From positions 1 to 64,000 of the forward strand of contig JASFYU010000036.1 of NCBI GenBank assembly GCA_045046905.1: 64,000 bases of DNA. The letters run 5' to 3'. Position 1 is the first letter of the stretch; every line of letters starts with the position of its first letter. Position numbers and translations under genes: made by a program. Source of the DNA: JASFYU01 sp045046905 (GTDB taxonomy: Bacteria > Bacteroidota > Bacteroidia > Flavobacteriales > Flavobacteriaceae). Positions 43,988 to 54,038 of the stretch are shown one piece after another. The notes under the pieces were generated by a model that did no database searches, was not told the origin of the DNA, and saw only the letters and a list, made by a program, of their open reading frames with translations.

Positions 43988-45586
43988 ATGGCAGAAGCAT
44001 TCAATCTTCACAAATACGGGATAGACACCGAAAAAATCTATCGAAATAGCAGTGTTCCAGTTCTTTATGAACTAGGATTACGCTTAGAAAAAGGCACTGC
44101 CATTTCCGATGTTGGCGCCTTGATGACCTTTTCTGGTGAAAAGACAGGTCGTAGCCCAAAGGATAAGCGTATCGTAAAACATCCTGATTCTGAAAACAAT
44201 ATTGATTGGGGAAACATCAATATAGGATTAGATGAACATACCTTTATGGTTAATCATGAGCGCGCACTTGACTACCTTAATATTTGCGACCACTTATTTG
44301 TTGTCGATGCCTATGCCGGATGGGATCCGAAATACCGCATCAAAATCAGAATAATATGTACCCGGGCCTACCATGCCTTGTTCATGCAGAACATGCTTAT
44401 CATGCCAACCGCCGAAGAGCTTGTCAATTTTGGCGAGCCTGATTATGTCATCCTGAATGCGGGTCAGTTTCCTGCCAATAGATATACTTCCGAGATGACT
44501 TCCAAGACCAGTGTCGATTTGAACTTGGAACGTAAAGAAATTGTCATACTTGGCACAGAGTACGCCGGAGAAATGAAAAAGGGTATTTTCACTATCATGA
44601 ATTATCTTATGCCCTTACAGGATGTACTACCCATGCACTGCTCTGCCAACGTAGGCGAAGAAGATGATGTCACCATTCTTTTTGGACTTTCAGGTACAGG
44701 AAAGACAACCTTAAGCGCTGACCCAAAGCGCAAATTAATAGGAGACGATGAGCATTGTTGGACGAATGAAGGTACTTTTAATATCGAGGGAGGATGTTAC
44801 GCAAAAGCCATCGACTTATCTGCTGAAAGTGAACCCGATATCTTCAATGCTATTAAGTTTGGTACCGTTCTAGAGAACGTGGTCTATGACAAAAAAACCA
44901 GAGAAGTCGATTATACTGATACATCAATAACCCAGAATACAAGGGCTTCCTACCCTATTCAATTCATTAACAATGTTCAAATGCCTTGTATAGCAGGACA
45001 TCCGGAGAATATAATTTTCCTTACCTGTGATGCTTTTGGTGTTTTACCTCCAATAAGTAAATTGACACCAGAACAGGCCAGTTACCACTTTATCTCGGGT
45101 TATACCGCCAAAGTTGCTGGTACAGAAATGGGTGTAACAGAACCCCAAGCAACATTCAGCGCCTGTTTTGGAGCTGCTTTCATGATGTGGCACCCCAATA
45201 AATATGCCGAACTATTGGCTCAAAAGATCAAGGAGCACAAAGCTACCGCATGGCTGGTAAACACAGGGTGGACCGGTGGCGCCCATGGGGTTGGTTCTCG
45301 AATGAAGCTGAAATATACTAGAGCGATGATTGACGCCATTCACCACCATAATTTCGATGATGTTACCTTCGTAAAAGATGAAGAGTTCGGATTTCAAATT
45401 CCGACTAGCTGCCCCAATGTACCTTCAGAAATACTTATTCCAAAAAACACTTGGGAAGACAAAGAAAAGTATGACCAAGTCAAAAATAAGCTGGTAACAC
45501 TTTTTAACGAGAACTTTAAAAAGTTCGAAGCCAATGTAAATTCTAAAATTGTAGAGGCAGGCCCTAAGGTCGATTCTTCTTTATAA
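43988..45586 (+). CDS. pckA: Phosphoenolpyruvate carboxykinase (ATP)
   Basis: This is a 532-residue enzyme converting oxaloacetate and ATP to PEP and CO2, the first step of gluconeogenesis. The kinase P-loop GLSGTGKTTLS is at 233-243, the metal-binding DDEHCWTNEGTFNIEGGCYAK follows, and the N-terminal RSPKDKRIV and MHCSANVG blocks match ATP-type PCK. A perfect intrinsic terminator follows within 45 bp, so the gene is monocistronic. Transcription is divergent from ruvB over a 157-bp gap. Confidence 0.98.
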   Translation: MAEAFNLHKYGIDTEKIYRNSSVPVLYELGLRLEKGTAISDVGALMTFSGEKTGRSPKDKRIVKHPDSENNIDWGNINIGLDEHTFMVNHERALDYLNICDHLFVVDAYAGWDPKYRIKIRIICTRAYHALFMQNMLIMPTAEELVNFGEPDYVILNAGQFPANRYTSEMTSKTSVDLNLERKEIVILGTEYAGEMKKGIFTIMNYLMPLQDVLPMHCSANVGEEDDVTILFGLSGTGKTTLSADPKRKLIGDDEHCWTNEGTFNIEGGCYAKAIDLSAESEPDIFNAIKFGTVLENVVYDKKTREVDYTDTSITQNTRASYPIQFINNVQMPCIAGHPENIIFLTCDAFGVLPPISKLTPEQASYHFISGYTAKVAGTEMGVTEPQATFSACFGAAFMMWHPNKYAELLAQKIKEHKATAWLVNTGWTGGAHGVGSRMKLKYTRAMIDAIHHHNFDDVTFVKDEEFGFQIPTSCPNVPSEILIPKNTWEDKEKYDQVKNKLVTLFNENFKKFEANVNSKIVEAGPKVDSSL

Positions 45587-45628
45587 TCTTAGAATTCAAA
45601 ACAACCTATTAAGCAATACTATTTTCTC

Positions 45629-45668
45629 AAAATCCCCGTGATATTTATCACGGGGATTTTATTTTTTA
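45629..45668 (+). terminator. Intrinsic terminator after pckA
   Basis: A 15-bp perfect stem (AAAATCCCCGTGATA and its complement) is followed by ATTTTTT. It separates pckA from the acyl-CoA oxidase gene. Confidence 0.93.
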
Positions 45669-45720
45669 TACCCTTTTTAAGCCTCTTTCCCTTTTCGCCT
45701 TAAAGTCGTAATTTCAAAGC

Positions 45721-47997
45721 ATGGAAAAGAAAATATATGCCGCTGGCATTCTTCAGTACATTCCTTTTTTTTATGTAATCTGGTCTGATGACCTACTATC
45801 AGTTTCTGAAATCAAGGTAGTACAAAAGGCAATTGAACAAGATGTCACCTTATCCAATGAAGACCAAGAAAATTTAAGCCAATGGCTAAACAAAAACCAC
45901 TCCCCTAGCGATGCGGAACTAAAAAACTGGAAACATACAATTTCAAATTCCAAAGTAAAATTGATTGAGAGCGACACCTACCCCTTGGCCATGTTCAGCC
46001 AAAGATTAGTATGCCAGTATCACGACAGCTGCCCTTTTAACGATAACCTAAAATATATTGAGCTGAATCTCGGCATACAACCCAACCATTATAACCATTT
46101 GTTCGACGTAGCCGTAGCGCGTGAAACTACTTCGAACTATTACAACGCTAGCGCAATCGACACTATACTTACAGGAAAACATGCTATAATCATTAATGAT
46201 TTCAGGGCCTTTCTAAAAAATCCGATTTTTAAATGGGCCATTTATCGAGACAAGGAAGAATTCCGAAAAACCGTATTGAAGCAGGTACAATTTTTAGCGG
46301 AGAAAGCTTACGGGGCCATGGCCTACCCCGAGGCTTATGGGGGCAGTGGCGATATGGAAGGCTATGCTTTTATTTTTGAGAATTTGATGTATGTAGATGG
46401 GAGCCTCGCCATAAAATTCGGCGTGCAATTCGGCCTATTCGGTGGGAGCATACAAAAATTAGGTACAAAAAAACACCATGACACTTATTTGACAAAAACG
46501 GGTAGAGCAGAACTTTTGGGGTGTTTTGCAATGACAGAGACAGCTCATGGGTCGAACGTTCGCGGTATCAAAACCACGGCCACCTACGACAAGAAAACAG
46601 ACCGTATCACCATACATACTCCTGGAGAAAATGACAATAAAGAATTTATTGGAAACGCACTGCATTCTAAAATGGCATCGGTCTTTGCGCAATTGATCGT
46701 CGACGGAAAGAATGAAGGCGTACACGCAATTTTAGTTCCACTTCGAAATCAGGAACATGAATTATTGCCCGGGGTCACTATTGAGGACAACGGATATAAA
46801 TTAGGATTGAACGGCGTCGACAACGGCAAAATATGGTTCGACCAAGTTTCAGTACCAAGAGAAAACCTACTCAATAAATATGGCGACATCAAAGAAGATG
46901 GCCGTTACCATTCCGATATTAAAAATCCGAAAAAACGTTTTTTTACCATGTTGGGCACTTTGGTAGGTGGTCGTATCTGCGTAGCAAGAGCCGGATTGGG
47001 CGGGGCGAAAATGGCGTTGGCAATCGCCGTCAAGCATGCGCTTAGAAGAAGACAGTTCAACGATAGTATAAAAGTTCAGGAAGATTTATTGATGGACTAC
47101 CCCTCACATCAATTGCGATTAACACCAGCCATCGCACAGTGTTATGTATATCATATCACCCTTGATCAGTTGATGGGCCGGTATTCAGATGAACAAAACA
47201 CCGAAAAGCGAAAGGTAGAAACACAGGTTGCTGGCCTAAAGGCAATCATCACCTGGTTTGCCAATGACACCATTCAAGAATGTAGAGAAGCCTGTGGGGG
47301 AAAAGGGTACCTTATCGAAAATCGAATAGCCGACCTAAAAGCAGATGTAGATATTTTTACGACTTTTGAAGGTGATAATACCGTATTGTTGCAACTAGCA
47401 GCCAAAGGAATACTTTCAGATTTTAAGTCAGAATTCAACAGTGCAGGATTCGTCTCTGTTTTAAAAATGTTGAGTACCCAAATTAGCGATACCCTAACCA
47501 CAATAAATCCGCTGTACACGAACAAGGTAGATAAGGAACATTTATACGACCCCAAATTTCACAAGCATGCTTTTAACTACCGCACACGGCGTTTGACGTA
47601 TTCTTTGGCCCTACGAATACGAGCCTATATAAAAAAAGGAATCCCCTCGTACCAAGCCTTTTTAAAAGTACAGACACATTTATTGGCATTGGGCAAGGCC
47701 TATAGCCATGAATTGGCCTATACCACTTACTGCGATGCTGTGGACAGCATTTCCGACAAAAAAAACAGGCTTCTATTTCAAAAGCTAGGAACATTATATG
47801 CGTTACATGAAATTCGAAAAGATGCGGCCTGGTTTTTAGAACAAGGGTATATAGGAGGCACAAAATCAAAGGCCATACGACAACGCGTGGAACGCCTGTG
47901 TACTGAACTAAGACCGCATATCGAGGTTTTAACCGACGGTTTCGGAATTCCAGAGCATTGTATGACCCCGCCAATCGCCGAACAAAAAACTTATTAA
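45721..47997 (+). CDS. Acyl-CoA oxidase / dehydrogenase family protein
   Basis: This is a 758-residue FAD enzyme of the peroxisomal-type acyl-CoA oxidase branch. After a family-specific N-terminal helical region (about 1-130) comes the central flavin/substrate domain (AYPEAYGGSGDMEGYAFIFE, FAMTETAHGSNVRGIKT) and a C-terminal helical part with CREACGGKGYLIENRI and TTFEGDNTVLLQLAAKGIL, then the ACOX extension (about 590-740). It would introduce the first double bond in beta-oxidation, with O2 or an electron-transfer partner as acceptor; which one cannot be told. No other beta-oxidation gene is adjacent. It converges with the DUF2807 gene. Confidence 0.9.
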   Translation: MEKKIYAAGILQYIPFFYVIWSDDLLSVSEIKVVQKAIEQDVTLSNEDQENLSQWLNKNHSPSDAELKNWKHTISNSKVKLIESDTYPLAMFSQRLVCQYHDSCPFNDNLKYIELNLGIQPNHYNHLFDVAVARETTSNYYNASAIDTILTGKHAIIINDFRAFLKNPIFKWAIYRDKEEFRKTVLKQVQFLAEKAYGAMAYPEAYGGSGDMEGYAFIFENLMYVDGSLAIKFGVQFGLFGGSIQKLGTKKHHDTYLTKTGRAELLGCFAMTETAHGSNVRGIKTTATYDKKTDRITIHTPGENDNKEFIGNALHSKMASVFAQLIVDGKNEGVHAILVPLRNQEHELLPGVTIEDNGYKLGLNGVDNGKIWFDQVSVPRENLLNKYGDIKEDGRYHSDIKNPKKRFFTMLGTLVGGRICVARAGLGGAKMALAIAVKHALRRRQFNDSIKVQEDLLMDYPSHQLRLTPAIAQCYVYHITLDQLMGRYSDEQNTEKRKVETQVAGLKAIITWFANDTIQECREACGGKGYLIENRIADLKADVDIFTTFEGDNTVLLQLAAKGILSDFKSEFNSAGFVSVLKMLSTQISDTLTTINPLYTNKVDKEHLYDPKFHKHAFNYRTRRLTYSLALRIRAYIKKGIPSYQAFLKVQTHLLALGKAYSHELAYTTYCDAVDSISDKKNRLLFQKLGTLYALHEIRKDAAWFLEQGYIGGTKSKAIRQRVERLCTELRPHIEVLTDGFGIPEHCMTPPIAEQKTY

Positions 47998-48041
47998 AAT
48001 AAGCTAAGAGAAACAAGCCTGTAAAAAGGTATGGGCCAAAC

Positions 48042-48863
48042 CTATTCTTCTTTGCGCAACTGAGAAGTATCAATAAAATCAAGTACTTCTATTTTACCGT
48101 CACCATAAAAATAGGTTTTGGAAGACCCCTTGGAAGACAGTTCTAAATTCTCAAAGGCAAATAGCCTTGCAGAAGGCGACTCTTCTAATACGGCAAATAC
48201 CCTTGTAGCCTCTAATTTCTCAGCCTTGAGATTGGCACTACCAACAAGGTGTACATAAAATCTATCGGCCGTACCTTCAACTCTGGCCGTGGTATTCTTA
48301 TCCATGCTAATAGCATTGCTTTCACCAACGAAATAAACACGTACATCGATCCTATCTTTCAAAGTAATGTTCAAGGAATCACTGGCCAGATTAAAATCAC
48401 CTGAACTCATACCCTTCATATTGATATTCATAAATGCGGCCGTAGCATTAAGCTCTAATCTTGAGGCCCCAAAGGTATTCACAACCAACTCATCAGAAGA
48501 AATAATATCTTTGGTAATAATTTTTCCGTCGTGCATGGTAATCGCCCTTAGCTCGGTATAGTTGATCGTGATGTCTAACTTTTTTTTGCCTGTAATTTTA
48601 TAAAAAGCACTAATAATTAAAGTGCCATCCTTGATCTTAAACTTTAAGACATCGATTAAATTATCGTCAGCGGTAATCGAATACCCCTCCTGGGAAGATT
48701 TCTGAAGAAATATTTCCAAATCATCGACCAGTTCTATGGCATCGAAAGGCGGAAGTTCTTTATGCACTTCAACAACACTTTTATTCCCTTTGATCTTGGG
48801 CTTACGTTGTGCTTGTATGATGCAGGTCGACAGTAGTACGAAAAGGAGAAGGAGCTTTTTCAT
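48042..48863 (-). CDS. DUF2807 (GIN domain) secreted protein
   Basis: This is a 273-residue exported protein with a signal peptide (MKKLLLLFVLLSTCIIQA) and a right-handed beta-helix of repeated short strands (LRAITMHDGKIITKDIISSD, RLELNATAAFMNINMKGMSS, VEGTADRFYVHLVGSANLKA), as in the GIN/putative auto-transporter adhesin head domain. Such proteins are common in Bacteroidota with no proven role. It lies between the oxidase and the convergent acyl-CoA oxidase gene and is monocistronic. Confidence 0.88.
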   Translation of the reverse strand: MKKLLLLFVLLSTCIIQAQRKPKIKGNKSVVEVHKELPPFDAIELVDDLEIFLQKSSQEGYSITADDNLIDVLKFKIKDGTLIISAFYKITGKKKLDITINYTELRAITMHDGKIITKDIISSDELVVNTFGASRLELNATAAFMNINMKGMSSGDFNLASDSLNITLKDRIDVRVYFVGESNAISMDKNTTARVEGTADRFYVHLVGSANLKAEKLEATRVFAVLEESPSARLFAFENLELSSKGSSKTYFYGDGKIEVLDFIDTSQLRKEE

Positions 48864-49173
48864 TTTTCAATTTAGGGTTTAAGGAAATATTCGGAGACAG
48901 CTGATCTGATATTTTTGTTATTTCAAAAGCACTCCCAATATTCTCATTATGAGACTATCCTATGATTAAATATATTACAAAAAACCGACATGGCCTTTTT
49001 TCACCCTCATCAGTGCGTCAAATTCCACGAATGCTTGCATAGTTTCGATAGCTGTAGGAAAAAATATTTAAGCAAGCATATCTGACACCCACGGGTCGAG
49101 CTTGTTGATTGTATATCAAAAAAAATGCCCAACTTGAGAAGTAGGGCATTTTTATTTTTTTCAGTCATATTAT
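48864..49173. other. 310-bp gap between coxI and the DUF2807 gene
   Basis: It contains the terminator of the act-cox operon at its right end (49121-49158). Otherwise AT-rich with no supported gene or RNA; it must hold the DUF2807 promoter, for which I see no strong match. Confidence 0.6.
49121..49158 (-). terminator. Intrinsic terminator of the act-cox operon
   Basis: On the minus strand the stem AAAAATGCCC / GGGCATTTTT encloses a smaller ACTT / AAGT stem and ends in an eight-T run, 16 bp beyond the coxI stop. Confidence 0.88.
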
Positions 49174-51000
49174 TTAATGCTGTAACTCTTCCTCGTCCTC
49201 CTGTAACGGAACAGTCTGTGGCACATAATCCTGACCAGGAAGTATGTATTCTCCGTTTTCATCAGTCTTACTGTAATCATAGGCCCAACGATGAACATGA
49301 GGTATCGCGCCCTCCCAGTTACCATGTATGTGTTTTACTTCTGCCGTCCATTCCAAGGTAGTCGCTTTCCAAGGGTTCTTTGGTCCTATTTTACCAAAGA
49401 ATATACTGCTGATAAAGTTATAGGCAAAGATGAGCTGTGCTCCTGCGGTAATGATGGCGAATACGGTCATCAAGACTTGTATATCAGTCAGATCATCGAA
49501 CATCGGAAAGGCCGTATTTTCATAATACCTTCTTGGTACGCCAGCCATTCCTACAAAGTGCATGGGAAAGAAAATACCATAAGAACCTATTGCAGTTATC
49601 CAAAAATGCACATAACCCAAGTTCTTATTCATCATTTTACCTTCGAACATCTTAGGGAACCAATGATAGACTCCTGCAAAAAGGCCATAGAGTGCTGAAA
49701 TACCCATTACCAAATGAAAGTGTGCAACTATAAAATAGGTATCGTGTATATTGATATCCAAGGTGCTATCACCCATAATAATACCCGTTAATCCTCCAGT
49801 AATAAATGTAGAAACCATACCAATGGAAAACAACATACCCGGATTCATCTGTAGGTTACCTTTCCACAAAGTCGTAATCCAATTAAATGATTTGACTGCG
49901 GATGGAATAGCGATTAACAAGGTCGTGAAGGTAAATACGGATCCCAAAAATGGATTCATTCCAGAGATAAACATATGGTGACCCCAAACTATGGTAGACA
50001 AAAATGCAATTGCTATAATAGATGCTATCATAGCGCGGTATCCGAAAATAGGTTTCCTTGCATTTACTGCCATTACTTCAGATATGATACCCATTGCAGG
50101 TAAAATAACAATGTACACCTCAGGGTGTCCTAAAAACCAGAATAAATGCTCAAATAAAACTGGCGAACCTCCTTGATAATGGAGTACCTCTCCTTGAATA
50201 AAAATATCGGATAGAAAGAAAGATGTTCCGAAGCTTCTGTCCATTATAAGTAATAAGGCCGCCGACAATAATACCGGAAAAGATACCACGCCGATAATTG
50301 CGGTAACCAAAAACGCCCAAATTGTCAAGGGCAATCTCGTCATTGACATTCCCTTTGTTCTGAGGTTGATTACGGTAACTATATAGTTCAATGAACCCAA
50401 TAAAGAAGAGGCAATAAATATGGCCATGGATACCAACCAAAGGGTCATACCCATACCAGATCCAGATTGCGCCATCGGAAGTGCACTTAGGGGAGGATAA
50501 ATGGTCCACCCTGCTGAGGCAGGCCCCGCTTCAACAAATAAAGACATTATCATTATGACACTTGACAAAAAGAACATCCAATAGGAAAGCATATTCAGAA
50601 AACCAGAGGCCATATCTCTAGCACCGATTTGTAAGGGAATCAAAAGATTACTAAAGGTTCCGCTCAAACCTGCTGTCAATACAAAGAAGACCATTATGGT
50701 ACCATGTATGGTAACCAAGGCTAGGTATATATCAGCATCCATGACCCCGTCAGGAGCCCATTTGCCCAATAAAGCTTCAAAAATCGGTGACGATTCTCCA
50801 GGCCAAGCCAATTGCATTCTAAACAATAAAGACATTGCAATACCGATAGTACCCATAATCAAACCAGTAATCAAATACTGCTTTGAAATCATTTTATGGT
50901 CTTGACTAAAAATATATTTAGTTACAAAGGTCTCCTTATGATGATGGTGTCCATCTTCTTGGGCAATATCACCTCCGTGTTCGTGTCCTGTTGCTGACAT
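49174..51000 (-). CDS. ctaD: Cytochrome c oxidase subunit I
   Basis: This is a 608-residue heme-copper oxidase core, A-type. The CuB/proton motifs are intact: HPEVYIVILPAMG (His-Tyr pair), WGHHMFISGM (CuB His pair) and DTYFIVAHFHLVMG (heme ligands). Twelve helices are expected. The first 21 residues are unusually His-rich (GHEHGG and DGHHHHKE). It is the last gene of the actABCDEF-coxII-coxI operon and ends at a strong terminator, which indicates it accepts electrons from Alternative Complex III. Confidence 0.98.
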   Translation of the reverse strand: MSATGHEHGGDIAQEDGHHHHKETFVTKYIFSQDHKMISKQYLITGLIMGTIGIAMSLLFRMQLAWPGESSPIFEALLGKWAPDGVMDADIYLALVTIHGTIMVFFVLTAGLSGTFSNLLIPLQIGARDMASGFLNMLSYWMFFLSSVIMIMSLFVEAGPASAGWTIYPPLSALPMAQSGSGMGMTLWLVSMAIFIASSLLGSLNYIVTVINLRTKGMSMTRLPLTIWAFLVTAIIGVVSFPVLLSAALLLIMDRSFGTSFFLSDIFIQGEVLHYQGGSPVLFEHLFWFLGHPEVYIVILPAMGIISEVMAVNARKPIFGYRAMIASIIAIAFLSTIVWGHHMFISGMNPFLGSVFTFTTLLIAIPSAVKSFNWITTLWKGNLQMNPGMLFSIGMVSTFITGGLTGIIMGDSTLDINIHDTYFIVAHFHLVMGISALYGLFAGVYHWFPKMFEGKMMNKNLGYVHFWITAIGSYGIFFPMHFVGMAGVPRRYYENTAFPMFDDLTDIQVLMTVFAIITAGAQLIFAYNFISSIFFGKIGPKNPWKATTLEWTAEVKHIHGNWEGAIPHVHRWAYDYSKTDENGEYILPGQDYVPQTVPLQEDEEELQH

Positions 51001-51046
51001 AAATAATAAATCTTTTTATAAATTAAATGTACTTCTTATCACTACC

Positions 51047-52105
51047 TTATTGTGCGCCCGACATGGTCTGTCCGAAAGTCTGTTGATCCTTGATCCACTT
51101 ATTGTACTCTTCCTCGGTTTCAACAATAATTTTCATCTGCATATTATAATGTGATTTTCCGCAAATCTTATTACAGAGCAAAACATAATCAAACTCCCAT
51201 GGATCAGAATTAGGCTCGCCATTAGCTGCCTTTTCAGCTCGTATTTTATTTATACGCTTCACTTTATCTATAATATCAGCGTTCAGCCTCATCTCTGCGG
51301 TCGTAGTAATGGGGGTAAAGGAAAATTGGGTAATCATCCCCGGCACACAGTTCATCTGTGCTCTAAAATGCGGCATATACGCCGAATGCAACACGTCTTG
51401 CGAACGCATCTTAAAATTTACCTTTCTGCCCACGGGCAAATGCAGCTCTTTCACAATAACATCATCAGCAGCATTGAGATCCGATTCGTCTAATCCTAAA
51501 ACGTTGGCCCGATCTATATCGATCATTCTGACATTGGCACCACCTAATACATTATCCTCTCCGCCATATCTCGCGGTCCAATTAAACTGTTGCGCATAGA
51601 GTTCTACTATCAATGGATCATCTTCATCATTGATATCCATAATACTCGTCCAAGTGTAAAGACCCCATAGAATCAGACCAGCCAAAACAATTACGGGTAT
51701 AATCGTCCAAATAAACTCAAGGCGATCATTATCTACAAAAAATAGCGCTTTCCTACCTTTTTCTCCTCGGTATCTAAACGCAAAATAATGCAGTAATGCC
51801 TGCGTAATGGTCTGTGCAACAAATATGAGGATAAAGGAGACCAGCATCAAATAGTCATATTCGGCGCCATGGGCAGAAGCTGCTTCAGGCAACAAGACTT
51901 TCGAATATTTCCAAAAACTGAAAATTGTGATTCCGTAGATGAAAATCAGAAATATAAACATGAGATAACCATTGTACTTATTATCTCTATCGTTCGCCAC
52001 CTGAATATTATCCGTTTGAAACTGAGACAATTCGAACATTTTGGTCATCTGCCAAATTGCAATTGCCACCAGTACTAAAACAGCTAAAATTAATAATGTA
52101 GTCAT
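51047..52105 (-). CDS. ctaC: Cytochrome c oxidase subunit II
   Basis: This is a 352-residue CuA subunit. Three hydrophobic segments: one at residues 1-20 and two longer helices (YNGYLMFIFLIFIYGITIF and LEFIWTIIPVIVLAGLILWG). The C-terminal periplasmic cupredoxin has the CuA ligands HSAYMPHFRAQ and CNKICGKSHYNM (C-x3-C-x3-H-x2-M). No cytochrome c domain is fused, so electrons enter from ActE or a soluble cytochrome. It is 46 bp upstream of coxI and 31 bp downstream of actF. Confidence 0.97.
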   Translation of the reverse strand: MTTLLILAVLVLVAIAIWQMTKMFELSQFQTDNIQVANDRDNKYNGYLMFIFLIFIYGITIFSFWKYSKVLLPEAASAHGAEYDYLMLVSFILIFVAQTITQALLHYFAFRYRGEKGRKALFFVDNDRLEFIWTIIPVIVLAGLILWGLYTWTSIMDINDEDDPLIVELYAQQFNWTARYGGEDNVLGGANVRMIDIDRANVLGLDESDLNAADDVIVKELHLPVGRKVNFKMRSQDVLHSAYMPHFRAQMNCVPGMITQFSFTPITTTAEMRLNADIIDKVKRINKIRAEKAANGEPNSDPWEFDYVLLCNKICGKSHYNMQMKIIVETEEEYNKWIKDQQTFGQTMSGAQ

Positions 52106-52136
52106 TGTATGATTTAATATTATACTTTAAAACTTA

Positions 52137-53459
52137 CTAATAATGAAAATTCTTGCTCTCTTCGATAAAAGGATTTCGCTTCGGCTCAAGAGGCGCCTTA
52201 CTCAAAGCCCTGAATACCCAGAAAATGAAAAGCCCCGCAAAAAACAGTATGGCTCCTATTTCAGGAATACCTATATACCATTGATCACCTACTGTCGATG
52301 GCATAATCATATTAAATATATCCATATAATGTCCGGCCAAGATAACAATACCCGCCATTATAACGAACCAATTCATACGTTTGTAATCACTATTCATCAA
52401 TAATAGTACGGGGAACAGAAAGTTCATCGCCACCATACCGAAGAACGGCAATCTATAGTCTGCAATTCTCGTAACAAAATAGGTTACTTCCTCAGGTATA
52501 TTTGAATACCATATCAACATAAATTGAGAAAACCATAGGTAGGTCCAGAAAATACTGAACCCGAACATGAATTTTGCCAAATCATGAATATGACTGTCAT
52601 TGACATGCTCTAAATACCCCTCAGATTTTAAATAAATAGTAACCATGGCAATTACCGTAATTCCACAAACAATCATGCTTGCAAATACATACCAGCCGAA
52701 TAAGGTACTGAACCAATGCGGATCTACGCTCATAATCCAATCCCATGACATGATAGACTCTGTAATCAAATAGAACACTAAGAACCCCGCCGACCATCTA
52801 AAATTCTTTACAAAGTTAGCATTATCGTCGGCCTCATCTTGTGCTAGAGACAATTTTCTTGAACGTTCACGATAAAAAATCCACCCGCCTATAAATATAG
52901 CCGCGCGTACCAAAAAGAAGGTCGGGTTCAAATAGCCCGATTTCGCCAGTAAGAGTTTGTCGTGGGCCACCACATCGGCATCCATCCAAATAAACAAATG
53001 ATTCCAATGTAACACCGACAATACCAAGATTACAAATATTATTATTCCGCCAGGTACCAAATATGCCGTTATTCCTTCCATAACCCGAAACAATAGAGGT
53101 GACCAGCCTGCCTGTGATGCACGTTGAATCGCATAAAAAGCCAAGACGCCCAAGGCTATCATAAAGAAAAAGAAAGCCGCTACGTATAAGGCTGCCCATG
53201 GCTTGTTTTGTAATTGATGCAATAGATGTTGATCATGTGCCGAATCATGGCCTTCTGCTACAACAGCATGATCATCTTGAACTGCATGTGCCTCATTTGC
53301 TTCATGGCCTCCACCATGCCCATCATTATGACTTACAACCATGGCCTTGGCTTCCTCGACCGTACCCGGCATTGTGATAAAACCATAGCCTATTCCCAAT
53401 GCGCCAATGGCCATCAAAATAATAGAAGCAATTTTTAATTTATTAGAAAACGTGTACAT
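52137..53459 (-). CDS. actF: Alternative Complex III subunit ActF
   Basis: This is a 440-residue polytopic membrane subunit (about ten helices) homologous to ActC/NrfD-like proteins. Motifs SWDWIMSVDPHWFSTLFGW and YFVTRIADYRLPFFGMVAMN are typical of ActF. The loop after the first helix (about residues 40-85) is very His-rich: nine histidines in about 45 residues. It forms part of the quinol-binding and proton-translocating membrane domain. It lies 16 bp after actE. Confidence 0.93.
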   Translation of the reverse strand: MYTFSNKLKIASIILMAIGALGIGYGFITMPGTVEEAKAMVVSHNDGHGGGHEANEAHAVQDDHAVVAEGHDSAHDQHLLHQLQNKPWAALYVAAFFFFMIALGVLAFYAIQRASQAGWSPLLFRVMEGITAYLVPGGIIIFVILVLSVLHWNHLFIWMDADVVAHDKLLLAKSGYLNPTFFLVRAAIFIGGWIFYRERSRKLSLAQDEADDNANFVKNFRWSAGFLVFYLITESIMSWDWIMSVDPHWFSTLFGWYVFASMIVCGITVIAMVTIYLKSEGYLEHVNDSHIHDLAKFMFGFSIFWTYLWFSQFMLIWYSNIPEEVTYFVTRIADYRLPFFGMVAMNFLFPVLLLMNSDYKRMNWFVIMAGIVILAGHYMDIFNMIMPSTVGDQWYIGIPEIGAILFFAGLFIFWVFRALSKAPLEPKRNPFIEESKNFHY

Positions 53460-53475
53460 ACCTATAATCTATGTA

Positions 53476-54036
53476 TTATTTTGTTAAGTCTTGTTTCAGT
53501 TTCATTACATATTCAGAAATCTGCCATGCCTCTTTGGTATTCATCTGAGACGCATAGGACCCCATGGAGTTCAAACCGTATTGAATGGTATGAAAGTTTG
53601 TGCCCACTGTAATATTTCTTGCGGCGTCTACATAACTTGGAACACCTAGTATCTTCTCTCTTTTCACCAAAGTACCTTGACCATCACCTTTGCTACCATG
53701 GCAAATGGCACAGTAAATCGCATATAACTCCTTACCTATGATAAGATTTTCTTGCTTCTGAAGTGAATCTAACGGACTTTCTTGTAAACGAGCCAACTCC
53801 TTACCCTCGGCAGTGTTTTCAATACCATAAGGCATCCACCCTCTCGGAATAGTGTTTTCCACAGGTTGCATTGCCTCCATTTTATTGGGCAAAAAACCAA
53901 CTTCCCCATACGTTTCATACCCAATGGGCTGGTACATATCAGGCATATACTGATAATTAGGCTTGCTCTTGTCGGCACATGACACAACTAAGAAAACCAA
54001 ACCCGCTACGATTCCTATTTTTATAAAACTGTTCAT
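53476..54036 (-). CDS. actE: Alternative Complex III subunit ActE, cytochrome c lipoprotein
   Basis: This is a 186-residue monoheme cytochrome c. The lipobox LVVSC makes Cys20 the lipidated residue. Heme attaches at CAICH (109-113), and a later Met (in GLNSMGSYASQM) is a candidate sixth ligand. ActE is the electron exit site toward the oxidase. It is 2 bp from actD and 16 bp from actF. Confidence 0.95.
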   Translation of the reverse strand: MNSFIKIGIVAGLVFLVVSCADKSKPNYQYMPDMYQPIGYETYGEVGFLPNKMEAMQPVENTIPRGWMPYGIENTAEGKELARLQESPLDSLQKQENLIIGKELYAIYCAICHGSKGDGQGTLVKREKILGVPSYVDAARNITVGTNFHTIQYGLNSMGSYASQMNTKEAWQISEYVMKLKQDLTK

Positions 54037-54038
54037 AT

